From Enterococcus plantarum (GTDB taxonomy: Bacteria > Bacillota > Bacilli > Lactobacillales > Enterococcaceae): DNA of 64,000 nt. A program made the position numbers and the translations under genes. The stretch spans positions 186,001-250,000 of the forward strand of contig NZ_MIKA01000001.1 in NCBI RefSeq assembly GCF_001730295.1, given 5' to 3'. This document shows, one piece after another, positions 1-9,743 of this stretch (position 1 is the first letter of the stretch; each line of letters starts with the position of its first letter). The notes beneath the pieces were generated by a model. The model was given only the letters and a program-made list of their open reading frames with translations, had not been told where the DNA came from and ran no database searches.

Positions 1-630
1 TGAAAATTGGGAAATTGAAAAGTTGATGACGAAATACATCAAAGCCACAAGACCATAAATAGCAAAGACTTGTTCAGTTTGCGCGTAACGTCCCATTAAA
101 ATATAAGATTTACCAAATAGTTCTTGTAATGCAATGACCGAGTACAAGAAACTAGTATCTTTGATCACGGTCACAAATTGAGAAACGATAGCTGGCAATA
201 CATTTCGAATCGCTTGAGGTAAGACGATATGCAACAGAATTTGAACATTACTAAACCCTTGTGAACGGGCAGCTTCTTTTTGTCCTTTGTCTACACCGTT
301 CAACCCACCACGGATAATTTCAGCTAATGCAGCAGTAGTGAAAACAGTGAAACTGACAATACCAGCTGGAGTAGATTTGATTTTAAAAATCAAGAAAATG
401 ACATATATCCATAATAAATTAGGAATATTCCGGACAATTTCGATATATAAACTAGCTAAAAATTTTAGAAATCCACTTTTTTTGTTTCTCAATACGGCTA
501 AAAGGGTTCCAAAGATTGTACTTAAAACGATTGAAACAAAAGAGATATAAAGAGTAAGCTTCAAACCATCGAATAAAAAGCGCAAATTATTGCCGGTCAG
601 AAGTTGACTCATTTGATCTGAAAAAGACAT
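1..630 (-). CDS. Amino acid ABC transporter permease (partial, runs off left edge)
   Basis: This is an inner-membrane permease of the HisM/GlnP family, importing a polar amino acid together with the three genes upstream of it on the same strand. The frame is open from an ATG at 628-630, preceded by AGGAGG, to the window edge, giving 210 codons without a stop. Hydrophobic segments alternate with the family's cytoplasmic EAA loop (EAARSQGFSNVQ, with LPQAIRNVLP just after), which docks on the ATPase. It is the last visible gene of the operon and starts 12 bases after the neighbouring permease stops. The C-terminus is missing, so completeness cannot be judged. Confidence 0.9.
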   Translation of the reverse strand, partial: MSFSDQMSQLLTGNNLRFLFDGLKLTLYISFVSIVLSTIFGTLLAVLRNKKSGFLKFLASLYIEIVRNIPNLLWIYVIFLIFKIKSTPAGIVSFTVFTTAALAEIIRGGLNGVDKGQKEAARSQGFSNVQILLHIVLPQAIRNVLPAIVSQFVTVIKDTSFLYSVIALQELFGKSYILMGRYAQTEQVFAIYGLVALMYFVINFSISQFS

Positions 631-642
631 GTTTGCATCCTC

Positions 643-1341
643 CTATCTGGTATAAGCTTTCTTGTTATTTTCTTCAAGTTTCCTAGCTAAATTAGCGAGT
701 GGGAAACAAAGGATAAAGTAAAGTAATCCTGCTACAGTAAACGCTGGAATATAATTCAAATTAATTGAAGACCAACTATTCGCAGTGAACATTACATCTG
801 CTCCGGATATAATCGCAACGGTCGACGTGTTTTTTATCAAGTTGACTATTTGATTCGTAAGCGGTGGTAACATAATTCGCCATGCTTGTGGTAAGACCAC
901 GTAGCGCATAGTTTTTCCATAAGAAAAACCTTGAGAATAAGCTGCTTCAAATTGACCTTTTGGAACAGCACCAATTCCAGAGCGAACAACCTCTGAAATA
1001 TAAGCACCATGGTATAGACCAACGCAAATAATAGCAATAGTCGTGGTTGAAAAAGTCAACATCGGACTAATTAAAGGAAACCCATAATAGACTACGATAA
1101 ATTGAATCAACAAAGGGGTATTTTGAAAAAACTCAACATAAATTCGACTGATTACATTTAAAAATTTATTCTGCATAGCGGATAGACTACCGAAAAAAAT
1201 TCCTAATAGCATAGCAACAATCAGTGAGCCAATAGCCAATAAAATAGTATAGAGGAAAGCATCGCCAAAAAGTTTCCAGTCTTTAAATAATGCTTCCCAA
1301 CGATAGAGTGCAAAAGGACCTGCATTCGCTATAATGAACAT
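643..1341 (-). CDS. Amino acid ABC transporter permease
   Basis: Second permease of the amino acid importer, 232 residues, normal for the HisM/GlnP family. The ATG at 1339-1341 follows an AGGAGG-type site. About five membrane helices are visible, with the EAA loop (EAAYSQGFSYGKTMRYVVLP) around residues 132-151. It is a paralogue of the next gene in the operon, and the two probably form a heterodimeric channel. The order binding protein, ATPase and two permeases on one strand is typical of glutamine or glutamate/aspartate uptake. Substrate is inferred from family only. Confidence 0.92.
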   Translation of the reverse strand: MFIIANAGPFALYRWEALFKDWKLFGDAFLYTILLAIGSLIVAMLLGIFFGSLSAMQNKFLNVISRIYVEFFQNTPLLIQFIVVYYGFPLISPMLTFSTTTIAIICVGLYHGAYISEVVRSGIGAVPKGQFEAAYSQGFSYGKTMRYVVLPQAWRIMLPPLTNQIVNLIKNTSTVAIISGADVMFTANSWSSINLNYIPAFTVAGLLYFILCFPLANLARKLEENNKKAYTR

Positions 1342-1387
1342 GTATTTTCCTCCTAAATTCTAATAAATTGCATAGAACCGCGAAGTG

Positions 1388-2212
1388 CTAGTCTAGATTC
1401 CACGTTTTGTAAATTTTTTCTAAGGTACCATCTTTTTCCCATTTTTCAATGGATTTATTCAACTGATCATTCAATTCAGTATTGGCTTTTTTCGTTGCGA
1501 TGCCATATTCTTGTGGTGAGAAACCATCTTTAAGGATTTCTGTACTAGCGTCGACATATCCTGTCAAAATCGATTTATCAACTGAAAAAGCATCGATTCG
1601 TTTTGAAGTTAAGGCAGTTTTTAGTTCCGGATAAGAACCAAGTTCTTGGTATTTAAAGGATACACCTAATTCTTTCGCTTGTTTTTCAATGGCTTCTTTT
1701 GTAGTCGCTGATTGAACGACGCCAATAGTTTTTCCATCTAAACTAGCAGTATCAGTGAATTTATCTGCCTTTCTAACTAAGAAACCAACTTCGTCTTTAT
1801 AATAAGGTGTTGTGAAATTATACGTTTCTTTTCGCTCATCGGTAATGGTAAACGTCGCGATGACCATATCCAATTCACCATTATCTAATAAAGGACCACG
1901 AGTTTTAGCTGTTACACCAACAAACTCAACATTATCCTCGCTGCCTGTTAATTCTTTTGCGATTAGACGAGCGATGTCTGGTTCCATTCCCTCGTTTTTA
2001 TTTGTGTCTGGATTCATATAGCCGAAATTAGGGACATCTTCTTTTACACCAACTTTAATAACACCAGCATCTTTGATTTTTTGAAGAGTAGTGGTTCCTT
2101 TACTGCCAGAATCAGCAGAATTCTTATCATCTCCACCGTTACCACAACCTACAATTAAACCGAGTAATAGAGTAAGGGATAATGCTGCCACTAATTTTTT
2201 TGTCTTTTTCAT
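1388..2212 (-). CDS. Amino acid ABC transporter substrate-binding lipoprotein
   Basis: Extracellular solute-binding protein of family 3, 274 residues. It has a lysine-rich N-terminus, a hydrophobic stretch and a lipobox IVGC at about residues 20-23, so it should be lipid-anchored outside the membrane. A Ser/Gly/Asp-rich linker follows, then the SBP_bac_3 fold with GVIKVGVKEDVPNFGYM at its start and the MVIATFTITDERKETYNFT segment that lines amino acid pockets in this family. It lies between the ATPase and permease genes of the same operon. The ligand is probably glutamine, glutamate or aspartate, but the sequence alone does not settle which. Confidence 0.92.
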   Translation of the reverse strand: MKKTKKLVAALSLTLLLGLIVGCGNGGDDKNSADSGSKGTTTLQKIKDAGVIKVGVKEDVPNFGYMNPDTNKNEGMEPDIARLIAKELTGSEDNVEFVGVTAKTRGPLLDNGELDMVIATFTITDERKETYNFTTPYYKDEVGFLVRKADKFTDTASLDGKTIGVVQSATTKEAIEKQAKELGVSFKYQELGSYPELKTALTSKRIDAFSVDKSILTGYVDASTEILKDGFSPQEYGIATKKANTELNDQLNKSIEKWEKDGTLEKIYKTWNLD

Positions 2213-2245
2213 TTTAAAATTCCTCCTTGTAACTGATTTTGTGTA

Positions 2246-2974
2246 TTAATTATGAATAATTTTGCTTAGGAACTCTTTCGCACGTTCATTTTGAGTATTA
2301 GTGAAAAAATGTTCGGGTGTTCCTGTTTCGATAATTTGACCGTCATCCATGAAAATGACTTTATCAGCTACTTGGCGAGCAAAGCCCATTTCGTGGGTTA
2401 CACAAATCATCGTGATGTTTTGTTTGGATAAATCAACCATAACATCCAAAACTTCTTGGATCATTTCAGGATCAAGTGCCGAAGTCGGTTCATCGAATAG
2501 AATGATCTCTGGATGCATATTCAATGCTCGTGCAATAGCTACTCGTTGCTGTTGTCCTCCAGAAAGTTGAGCAGGGTAAGCATTCGCTTTATCAGCTAAC
2601 CCGACTCTCTCTAAGTATTCCATGCCAGTCTTGGTTGCTTCTTCTTTACTAACGCCTTTGACTTTAATGGGTGCTAGCGTAAGGTTTTGGATGATTGTTT
2701 TGTGTGCATACAGATTAAAACTTTGAAAAACCATGGCCACTTTTTGGCGAACCTTTTGAACGGGAGCTTTCGGTTCGGTAATGTCGATTCCATCAACAAA
2801 TATGTGTCCATCCGTGACTTTTTCTAACCGATTGATACAACGAATCAAAGTACTTTTACCAGAGCCGGAAGGGCCGATGATTACGATCTTTTCTCCTTCG
2901 TTGACTTTTAAAGAAACGTCCTTTAATACGTGATGTTCCCCAAAAAACTTATTTACATGTTCCAACGAAATCAT
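2246..2974 (-). CDS. Amino acid ABC transporter ATP-binding protein (GlnQ-like)
   Basis: Cytoplasmic ATPase powering the importer. It has Walker A (GPSGSGKST), Q-loop (VFQSFNLYAH), the LSGGQQQR signature, Walker B (IILFDEPTSALDP) and the switch His (VTHEMGF). The full open frame begins at 2980, but that ATG sits one base from the AAGGAG site. The second ATG at 2972-2974 has a 7-base spacing and gives MISLEHVNKFFG, the usual GlnQ start, so I chose it. It is the first gene of the minus-strand importer operon. The 5' leader probably lies in the AT-rich gap before murI. Confidence 0.94.
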   Translation of the reverse strand: MISLEHVNKFFGEHHVLKDVSLKVNEGEKIVIIGPSGSGKSTLIRCINRLEKVTDGHIFVDGIDITEPKAPVQKVRQKVAMVFQSFNLYAHKTIIQNLTLAPIKVKGVSKEEATKTGMEYLERVGLADKANAYPAQLSGGQQQRVAIARALNMHPEIILFDEPTSALDPEMIQEVLDVMVDLSKQNITMICVTHEMGFARQVADKVIFMDDGQIIETGTPEHFFTNTQNERAKEFLSKIIHN

Positions 2975-2980
2975 GGTCAT

Positions 2981-3398
2981 TCTCCTTTATGTATAGAATT
3001 GTCACATCATTTTTAAAATAAGCGATGCGATAGTGAACAAATAAATGATTGTATACTTTAAAATAACGATTGATATTATTTTAAACTGAGAATACGGTAA
3101 GATTCTTTTATAAAACTACTTATCCAATGTGTTAGGAATAGTGTGGAACACAGTAGTTATATAATGTTCTTTTTATAAAAACAGTTTTCTTTTTTATTTA
3201 ATCCTATCATCATAAATCTATCCATTCGTTAATGTTAGAAATTATAACATATGGAAAATGAGATTGCTAGTTTTTTTTACTTAAAAATAAAAGTCCTTAA
3301 AAAGCACACAAGAAATAAAATTCCCGTATAAAGAATGATATAATAGAAGCAATTGATGTTGAAGCTTGAAAAAAAGTAGTAAAGAGTAGAGAATAAGA
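2981..3398. other. AT-rich divergent intergenic region with an inverted repeat
   Basis: About 420 bases separate the divergent ABC importer and murI. No coding potential was seen. An imperfect inverted repeat lies at 3114-3158: AACTACT pairs with AGTAGTT and TGTGTT with AACACA. Read on the minus strand it is followed by TTTTATA, so it could be a weak terminator or attenuator in the importer leader. The rest is AT-rich with several possible -10 elements. I could not identify a known riboswitch. Confidence 0.4.
3336..3344 (+). promoter_or_regulatory. Extended -10 promoter for murI
   Basis: TGATATAAT is a full extended -10 element (TGn plus TATAAT at 3339-3344). No convincing -35 lies 16-18 bases upstream, which fits extended -10 promoters. 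It lies about 90 bases before the racemase start and probably drives the murI - rph/rdgB - phosphoesterase genes. Confidence 0.6.
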
Positions 3399-3431
3399 GT
3401 GTTGAAAAAATACTGTAAAGGTTTGATTGAC

Positions 3432-4259
3432 TTGAAGATTCATGAAGCAATAGGTTTTATAGATTCCGGTGTCGGAGGACTGACGGTAGTGAAAGAGGCA
3501 TTAAGGCAACTACCAAATGAACGTTTGATTTACCTTGGAGATACAGCACGCTGTCCTTATGGGCCGAGACCAGCTGAACAAGTAATCGAATTTACTTGGG
3601 AAATGACCAATTTTCTTTTAGAAAAAAATATTAAAATGTTAGTGATCGCCTGCAATACTGCGACAGCAGTTGCATTAGAAGAAATCAAGGCGAAATTAGA
3701 TATCCCTGTTGTAGGTGTGATTATGCCAGGAACAAGGGCTGCATTAAAAGCAACGAAAAATAGTCGCATCGGTATTATCGGCACTGTTGGAACAATCAAA
3801 AGTCGCGCTTATGAAGAGGCATTATTAAGTAAAGCACCCAAAACATTTGTTTCAAGTTTGGCTTGCCCAAAGTTTGTTCCAATCGTCGAAAGTAATGAGT
3901 TTCACTCATCTGTAGCAAAAAAAGTTGTATCAGAAACGTTAAACCCATTACAATTAAAGAACTTAGATACCTTAGTTTTAGGTTGCACTCATTATCCATT
4001 ATTACGCCCTTTGGTTCAAAACGTTATGGGAGACCAAGTAAAATTGATTGACTCTGGGGCCGAAACAGTGAGTGAAGTTAGTATGCTATTGGACTACTTT
4101 GATATAGCGAATACCCCACAACACCAAAATGAACCAAATGAATTTTATACAACGGGCTCTGCGAAAATGTTTCACTCCATTGCTAATGACTGGTTAGATA
4201 TTGAGGTATTAAACGTTGAGCAGGTGCGATTATCGACGAAGACATGTGGAGGAAGATAA
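3432..4259 (+). CDS. murI: Glutamate racemase
   Basis: Converts L- to D-glutamate for peptidoglycan. The two catalytic cysteines are visible in ACNTAT and GCTHYP, with the N-terminal DSGVGGLTV motif. The frame is open from GTG 3399 and TTG 3402, but those have no good ribosome site. TTG at 3432 follows AAAGG by 10 bases and gives [13 protein letters not shown], which matches the short N-terminus usual in enterococcal racemases, so I prefer it (275 residues). The stop is directly followed by the ATG of the next gene, implying translational coupling. The start codon is the least certain part. Confidence 0.92.
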   Translation: MKIHEAIGFIDSGVGGLTVVKEALRQLPNERLIYLGDTARCPYGPRPAEQVIEFTWEMTNFLLEKNIKMLVIACNTATAVALEEIKAKLDIPVVGVIMPGTRAALKATKNSRIGIIGTVGTIKSRAYEEALLSKAPKTFVSSLACPKFVPIVESNEFHSSVAKKVVSETLNPLQLKNLDTLVLGCTHYPLLRPLVQNVMGDQVKLIDSGAETVSEVSMLLDYFDIANTPQHQNEPNEFYTTGSAKMFHSIANDWLDIEVLNVEQVRLSTKTCGGR

Positions 4260-5609
4260 ATGATTAGACATGATGGAAGACAAGCGAAAGAATTAAGAAA
4301 AATTACCATTGAGACGAATGTTTATAAATATCCTGAAGGATCAGTAGTAATTTCGTTTGGCGATACAAAAGTAATTTGTTCTGCGACGGTGGAAGAAAAA
4401 GTCCCACCATTTTTAAGAGGTGAAGGAACTGGTTGGGTGACAGCTGAGTATAGTATGTTGCCAAGAGCCACTAACACAAGAAATATCCGTGAAAGTGCTA
4501 AAGGTAAGTTGACTGGACGAACAATGGAAATTCAACGCTTGATTGGGCGTTCATTACGTGCTGTAATCGATTTAAAGAAACTGGGAGAAAGAAGTATCAT
4601 CGTGGATTGTGATGTTGTACAAGCAGATGGCGGAACTAGAACTGCTAGTATTACAGGTGCTTTTGTCGCTATGAAGATCGCAGTAGATAAAATGATTAAA
4701 AGAGGAGAATTACAAGAAAATCCAATCAAAGAGTATTTAGCGGCTGTTAGTGCTGGGATTTTAAGTGATGGAAATTGTGTTCTTGATTTAAATTATTTAG
4801 AAGACTCTGCTGCTGCTGTAGATATGAATTTAGTAATGACCGAATCTGGTAACTTTGTTGAACTCCAAGGAACGGGAGAAGAAGCAACTTTTTCAGGAGA
4901 TGAGTTGAATGCACTCCTATTCTATGGCAAAACCGGCATTGAACATTTGATTGCCTATCAGAAAGAAGCGTTAATGACTCAAGTAAATGAAAAAACGTTT
5001 ACTTCAGAAGAACAAACTATCGTGATTGCGACGAGAAATTCTGGAAAAGCGAAAGAATTCAAAAAAATGTTTGCTGAAAAAGGCTATCAGGTCAAAACAT
5101 TATTGGATTACCCAGAAATACCGGATGTTGAAGAAACTGGGAAGACGTTTGAAGAAAATGCTCGTTTAAAAGCAGAAACGATTGCGGATCATTTAAAACA
5201 ACCAGTTTTGGCGGATGATTCAGGATTGATTGTTGATGCATTAGGTGGCAGACCAGGGATTTACTCCGCACGTTTTGCTGGAGAGCCCACGAATGATGCT
5301 GCGAACAATGCTAAATTACTACATGAATTAACGGGAGTACCGAAGGAAAAACGAACGGCTACCTTTCATTGTACGCTCGTGTTCGCTGCCCCGAATAAAA
5401 AAAGTTTAGTTGTTGAAGGGAATTGGTCAGGAGAAATTGGAACGATTCCAAGAGGCGAAAATGGCTTTGGCTATGATCCTTTGTTTTTCGTACCAGAAGA
5501 GCAAAAAACAGCGGCTGAACTTTCAGATGAACAAAAAAATGAAGTCAGTCATAGAGGTCAAGCTGTGGCAAAACTAAAAAATCAATGGGTAGAATGGTTG
5601 GAAAACTAG
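4260..5609 (+). CDS. Bifunctional RNase PH / RdgB-HAM1 non-canonical purine NTP pyrophosphatase
   Basis: A 449-residue fusion. Residues 1 to about 240 are a full RNase PH (MIRHDGR, the [15 protein letters not shown] segment, [12 protein letters not shown]), a phosphorolytic 3'-5' exonuclease trimming tRNA ends. After a short linker, residues 253 to 447 are an RdgB/HAM1 domain ([41 protein letters not shown]) that hydrolyses dITP and XTP. Both domains keep their key motifs. Elsewhere, as in Bacillus, these are separate neighbouring genes; the fusion is known in enterococci. The ATG abuts the murI stop and follows GGAGGA. Confidence 0.95.
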   Translation: MIRHDGRQAKELRKITIETNVYKYPEGSVVISFGDTKVICSATVEEKVPPFLRGEGTGWVTAEYSMLPRATNTRNIRESAKGKLTGRTMEIQRLIGRSLRAVIDLKKLGERSIIVDCDVVQADGGTRTASITGAFVAMKIAVDKMIKRGELQENPIKEYLAAVSAGILSDGNCVLDLNYLEDSAAAVDMNLVMTESGNFVELQGTGEEATFSGDELNALLFYGKTGIEHLIAYQKEALMTQVNEKTFTSEEQTIVIATRNSGKAKEFKKMFAEKGYQVKTLLDYPEIPDVEETGKTFEENARLKAETIADHLKQPVLADDSGLIVDALGGRPGIYSARFAGEPTNDAANNAKLLHELTGVPKEKRTATFHCTLVFAAPNKKSLVVEGNWSGEIGTIPRGENGFGYDPLFFVPEEQKTAAELSDEQKNEVSHRGQAVAKLKNQWVEWLEN

Positions 5610-5619
5610 GAGGTTGTAC

Positions 5620-6135
5620 ATGAAATATCTAGTAGTAAGTGATAATCATGGTGATCGTGATGTGTTAGTTGATTTAGCACAAGCTTATCGAGGGAAAGTG
5701 GATAAAATGTTTCATTGTGGGGATTCAGAATTAGCGCCTACTGATGAGTTGTGGGATGATTTTATAGTTGTAAAAGGCAATTGTGATTATGATCCTGATT
5801 TTCCCAACACAATCGTTGAAAAAAGTGGATCAGATACTATTTTTATGACACATGGTCATCTAGCCAATGTCCGCTCAGGTTTGACAAGTTTAGCATTGCA
5901 AGCTGAAGGAGCCAAAGCCAATGTGGCATTATTTGGTCATACACATGAGATTGGTTGCGAAGTCCGGGCAAATGTTCTTTATTTGAATCCAGGGAGTATC
6001 AGTTTACCTAGAGGGCCGATCCAACTTAAATCTTACGCAATTGTTGAGAGCACACCAGATCAATTTATTGTTCAGTATTATGGTCGGGATCACAATCCGT
6101 ATAAAGAACTGCATTTTATTTTTAATAAAAAATAG
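5620..6135 (+). CDS. YfcE/MJ0936-type metallophosphoesterase
   Basis: Small calcineurin-like phosphodiesterase of about 171 residues. All metal-binding motifs are present in order: SDNHGD, HCGDSE, GNCDYD, THGH and FGHTH. The family hydrolyses phosphodiesters in vitro; its physiological substrate is not clear. The open frame extends to TTG 5614, but the AGGAGG at 5608-5613 sits directly against it, while ATG 5620 has a proper 6-base spacing. It lies 10 bases behind the rph/rdgB fusion in the same operon, an arrangement also found in other Firmicutes. Confidence 0.9.
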   Translation: MKYLVVSDNHGDRDVLVDLAQAYRGKVDKMFHCGDSELAPTDELWDDFIVVKGNCDYDPDFPNTIVEKSGSDTIFMTHGHLANVRSGLTSLALQAEGAKANVALFGHTHEIGCEVRANVLYLNPGSISLPRGPIQLKSYAIVESTPDQFIVQYYGRDHNPYKELHFIFNKK

Positions 6136-6138
6136 CTT

Positions 6139-6205
6139 TTAGATGAGGCTGGGACAGAAACTTATTTCCGAAGGGATTGCTTCTGCTCCCGCCGTTTAAT
6201 CGCTA
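6139..6205. repeat. Truncated copy of a palindromic intergenic repeat
   Basis: Contains GAGGCTGGGACAGAA followed by TTATTTCCGAAGG, GCTTCTGCTCCCGCCGTTTA. These blocks match the two ends of the longer elements at about 12198-12425 and 30966-31143, with the middle missing. GGGACAGAA can pair with TTCTGCTCCC. It sits just behind the phosphoesterase gene, where a terminator would be expected. Confidence 0.6.
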
Positions 6206-6336
6206 AATGTGAAGAAAATCAGTTTAAATCTTAATTTTTTTTAAGAGTTATGAAAAAAGTTTGAATTTGAAGACATTTGCATCCGTTTTCTGTACAATGA
6301 TAGTTGTGGCAAAGAAAATGAAATGGAGGCACTCCA

Positions 6337-6834
6337 ATGATTGGAACTGCTGTAAAAGAATTATTATTAGAAAAACAAGAAACATTTTTAATACCAGCGG
6401 AAAATGTCGCAAACGTAATGTGTTTGAATCCGCTAAGTCATGCTCTATTGGTTCTATCCCAAGTGAAATATTCAAAAATCCCTGTTCTAGATAAAGGTGA
6501 TCGTTTTGTCGGATTGATCAGCTTATCTGATGTAGTGGATAAAATGTTCGATATTAGTTCTGTTGATTTTGAGAAATTAACTAGTTTTACGGTAGCCGAT
6601 GTGATGGAAGTCAACATTCCAGTGATTGGTGAACAGTGGGAATTAGAGGATGTTCTTCATTTGTTAGTCGATGCAGCATTTCTGCCTGTAGTAGATGACA
6701 ATCAATGCTTTAAAGGGATCATTACACGCAAAGAACTCCTAAAAGCAATTAATCATATGGCTCATGAGTTAGAACGGAAAAATGTTATTTTACCTAAATC
6801 CGATGGAGAGTCTATAGAAATGAAAGTGATTTGA
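6337..6834 (+). CDS. cbpB: CBS-pair protein, CbpB/DarB type (c-di-AMP binding by family)
   Basis: A 165-residue protein made almost only of two CBS domains (about residues 15-75 and 85-140), the size and layout of Listeria CbpB and Bacillus DarB (YkuL), which bind cyclic di-AMP and in the apo form modulate Rel and other partners. ATG at 6337 follows GGAGG. Position upstream of dapH resembles the Listeria and Bacillus order (cbpB, dap genes), which supports the assignment. The ligand is known for the family and is not shown by the sequence. It appears monocistronic or loosely linked to dapH. Confidence 0.85.
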   Translation: MIGTAVKELLLEKQETFLIPAENVANVMCLNPLSHALLVLSQVKYSKIPVLDKGDRFVGLISLSDVVDKMFDISSVDFEKLTSFTVADVMEVNIPVIGEQWELEDVLHLLVDAAFLPVVDDNQCFKGIITRKELLKAINHMAHELERKNVILPKSDGESIEMKVI

Positions 6835-7027
6835 GTATCTGAAATTAACTATTCACATTTATCTGATTATTTGATAAGCTAAACAATGAAAAGAGTTTAA
6901 ATAGTGGTTCAAAAGGAACAGCGAATTTGGAGTGTATCTATTTTATAGTTGATACGTTGCAATAGGCTGAGAATGGTCAAATCGTATACTTTTGTGCAAC
7001 ACTCTTAATTTGAAGGGAGTTAATTTG

Positions 7028-7729
7028 ATGGACGCATATGAAATTATTAATTATATCGGGAATGCTGAGAAAAAGACACCGGTAAAAGTTACTTTGAAAG
7101 GGAAACTGAAAGAAGTAACTTTTCCAGATGAAATTCAAGCATTCACGAATTGTAAAACCGGGACTTTATTTGGTGAATGGAAAGTAATCAAAGAATTTTT
7201 GGAAAATAATAAAGAGAACATTATAGATTATGTGATTGAAAATGATTCACGCAATTCAGCGATACCTATGTTGGATATCAAAGAAATCAACGCACGAATC
7301 GAGCCAGGAACAATAATTAGAGATCAAGTGGAAATTGGGGACAATGCTGTAATCATGATGGGTGCCGTTATTAATATCGGAGCTGTGATTGGTGAAGGTA
7401 CAATGATCGATATGGGTGCAATTTTAGGTGGACGTGCAACTGTCGGTAAAAATTGTCATATTGGTGCGGGAACTGTTTTAGCCGGTGTAATTGAACCACC
7501 GAGTGCAGAACCTGTCGTTATTGAAGACAATGTCTTGATCGGCGCAAATGCTGTTGTGTTAGAAGGAATTCGAGTAGGCGAAGGCGCTGTTGTTGCAGCT
7601 GGGGCTATTGTAGTTGATGATGTTGCACCTTATACTGTCGTTGCAGGAGTACCAGCTAAAAAGATAAAAGATATAGATGCAAAAACGAAAAGCAAAACGA
7701 ACATGATGGAAGAGCTACGTAAATTATAA
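7028..7729 (+). CDS. dapH: 2,3,4,5-tetrahydropyridine-2,6-dicarboxylate N-acetyltransferase
   Basis: Acetylates tetrahydrodipicolinate in the acetylase branch of the diaminopimelate/lysine pathway, needed for lysine and, in enterococci, for the peptidoglycan L-Lys. From about residue 88 there are many left-handed beta-helix hexapeptide repeats (for example [20 protein letters not shown] and [20 protein letters not shown]). A longer frame opens at 6992, but ATG 7028 with GAAGGGAG eight bases upstream gives [11 protein letters not shown], the family's standard start, and 233 residues. Its pathway partner dapL lies about 3.3 kb downstream beyond an efflux operon. Confidence 0.94.
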   Translation: MDAYEIINYIGNAEKKTPVKVTLKGKLKEVTFPDEIQAFTNCKTGTLFGEWKVIKEFLENNKENIIDYVIENDSRNSAIPMLDIKEINARIEPGTIIRDQVEIGDNAVIMMGAVINIGAVIGEGTMIDMGAILGGRATVGKNCHIGAGTVLAGVIEPPSAEPVVIEDNVLIGANAVVLEGIRVGEGAVVAAGAIVVDDVAPYTVVAGVPAKKIKDIDAKTKSKTNMMEELRKL

Positions 7730-7760
7730 ACAAAAACATAATACAATTGATTTTGGAAAA

Positions 7761-7807
7761 TGAGGTTGGAATGTAACTCGCAGAGTTATGTCCAGCCTCA
7801 TTTTTTT
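7761..7807 (+). terminator. Rho-independent terminator after dapH
   Basis: TGAGGTTGGAATGTAACTC pairs with GAGTTATGTCCAGCCTCA across a short loop, followed by seven T. The stem resembles the terminator part of the intergenic repeat family seen elsewhere in the window. Confidence 0.9.
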
Positions 7808-7918
7808 GTTATATTAAACTTTCAAATATGTAAGATAAATGTTTGCTTATTCAATTCTCTAATCGTTTGTTACTGCTTATAATCGAGTATATAAGATAAA
7901 ATAGGAGGAACAAGTATT

Positions 7919-9070
7919 ATGAAAAGCAAAAAAAAGAAATTGGTTATTGGTGGTATTCTAATTGGTGTCTGTTTGGGCAGTTATTTGCTATTTTTTTCAG
8001 GTAAAAAAAAGGTTGAACCAAGTTATAATGTGTTTACGTTAAAAGCAATGGACCCACTTATTTTAAAAGGGGAAGTTAAAGCATCTCAAACAGAAGATAT
8101 TTTTTATGACCAGACTTTAGGGACAGTTAACAATATTCCAGTAAAAAATGAACAAGAAGTCAAAAATGGAGATATTGTACTTAATTATTTAAATGGTGAG
8201 GCGCAGACGCGAGTTGACCAACAACAACGATCTGTAAATAAAAGTAGCTTATCAGCGCAACAGGCAGCTCAAAATTTAAGCTTGGCACAAGCACGTTATA
8301 ATGAGGCTCAAGCCAACGTTAATCAAGCAAATGCTGACTATAATCAAGAAATAGATCCTGAGAAAAAAGAGGAGTTAAAAGGAAGGATCGAACAATTAAA
8401 AGCAGAGGCGATTAGTACTAACAATGAAGTGATCCAAGCGCAGCAAGCGTTAGATTTAGCTTATGTAGATGTGAATGATGAATCTGCAGCTTTAGAATCA
8501 GAACAAGGAAAAGTAACGTCATCTGTTAAAGCTTCAATCGATGGGGTAGCGATGGTCAATGAAGCAGGAAAGAAATCATTGGAACAACCTATAATCCAAG
8601 TGTTAAGCAAGACGAAGCAAATTAAAGGAATCGTTACAGAGTATGATCTAAATAAACTAAAAACGGGCCAAGAAGTCAGTGTGACTTCAATTGGTTCCAA
8701 TCAAACTGCTAAGGGGAAAATTAACAGCATTAACCAGTTGCCTAAATCGACAAGCGGGAATGATTCAGAGATTCCGACTTATGAATTTATTGTGGATGGT
8801 GATTTCCCATGGGCATACGGGTCATCTACTCAAGTTTCATTACCACAAACACAATTAGTCTTGCCAGATAAGTCGATTGTAAAAAGAGATAATGAAACGT
8901 TTGTATATGTTTATAAAAACGGTCGAGCAACGAAAACAACTGTTAAGGTTTCAGAAGTAAATGGAATAAAAAATGTGGAGTCCGGTGTGTCAAAAGGAAC
9001 AAAAATCATTGGAAATCCAGATGATAACTTAAAAGATAATGCAGAAGTGCAGGTGGTTGAAAATGATTAA
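7919..9070 (+). CDS. Efflux periplasmic-adaptor-type subunit (MacA/YknX-like)
   Basis: Membrane-anchored adaptor for an ABC efflux pump, 383 residues. A Lys-rich N-terminus is followed by one membrane segment (residues 9-26), a beta/lipoyl-like part, an Ala/Gln-rich coiled coil at about residues 95-185, and a beta-barrel half. In Gram-positive bacteria such adaptors (for example YknX) assist transporters that expel antimicrobial peptides. ATG 7919 follows AGGAGGA. The stop overlaps the next gene by 8 bases, so the three genes form one operon. Substrate unknown. Confidence 0.87.
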   Translation: MKSKKKKLVIGGILIGVCLGSYLLFFSGKKKVEPSYNVFTLKAMDPLILKGEVKASQTEDIFYDQTLGTVNNIPVKNEQEVKNGDIVLNYLNGEAQTRVDQQQRSVNKSSLSAQQAAQNLSLAQARYNEAQANVNQANADYNQEIDPEKKEELKGRIEQLKAEAISTNNEVIQAQQALDLAYVDVNDESAALESEQGKVTSSVKASIDGVAMVNEAGKKSLEQPIIQVLSKTKQIKGIVTEYDLNKLKTGQEVSVTSIGSNQTAKGKINSINQLPKSTSGNDSEIPTYEFIVDGDFPWAYGSSTQVSLPQTQLVLPDKSIVKRDNETFVYVYKNGRATKTTVKVSEVNGIKNVESGVSKGTKIIGNPDDNLKDNAEVQVVEND

Positions 9071-9743
9071 ACTTGAACAAATCAACAAATTTTATTCTTT
9101 GGAAGAAGAAAAACTCCATGTTTTAAAAGATGTTAACTTTGAAATCAAAGAAAAAGAATTTGTGGCGGTGATGGGGCCATCTGGTTCAGGAAAATCGACC
9201 TTGATCAATCTAATAGGGTTCATTGATAAAAAATTTGAAGGAAAATACTTATTTGAAGGTAAAGAGATTACAGATTTTTCTGATCAGGAGCTTTCTGCTA
9301 TTAGAAATAAATCAGTCGGCTTTGTTTTTCAAAACTTTAGTCTAATTGAAAATAATACTGTTTTTGAAAATGTTGAGTTGCCATTATTATACAATGGTTC
9401 AGCTTATACAAATACCAAGGCAAGAGTACAAGAAGTACTAGAAAAGGTCGGCTTAGTTGATAAAGGAAACAAGTACCCAAAACAACTTTCTGGTGGGCAG
9501 CAACAGCGAGTCGCTATAGCAAGAGCAATCGTGAATGCACCAAATTTTATCATTGCTGATGAACCGACGGGGGCTCTAGATTCGAAAACGTCGGAAGAGA
9601 TCATGCAATTATTCCAAGATTTAAATAAAGATGAAGGAGTAACGATTATTTTAGTCACTCACAATCCAGATATGATCCATTATTGCGGACGTCTAATTCG
9701 CGTTAAAGATGGTGTTATTGTGGAAGAGGAGCTGATTAAATGA
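9063..9743 (+). CDS. ABC efflux transporter ATP-binding protein (MacB/YknY-like)
   Basis: 226-residue ATPase with Walker A (GPSGSGKST), signature [14 protein letters not shown], Walker [13 protein letters not shown] and the H-loop VTHNPD, the pattern of the MacB/LolD/YknY group. The frame is open from 9039, but ATG 9063 yields [11 protein letters not shown], the normal family start, and has a GGTGG site upstream. It overlaps the adaptor gene by 8 bases and the permease gene by 4 (ATGA), so translation is coupled through all three. Confidence 0.92.
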   Translation: MIKLEQINKFYSLEEEKLHVLKDVNFEIKEKEFVAVMGPSGSGKSTLINLIGFIDKKFEGKYLFEGKEITDFSDQELSAIRNKSVGFVFQNFSLIENNTVFENVELPLLYNGSAYTNTKARVQEVLEKVGLVDKGNKYPKQLSGGQQQRVAIARAIVNAPNFIIADEPTGALDSKTSEEIMQLFQDLNKDEGVTIILVTHNPDMIHYCGRLIRVKDGVIVEEELIK

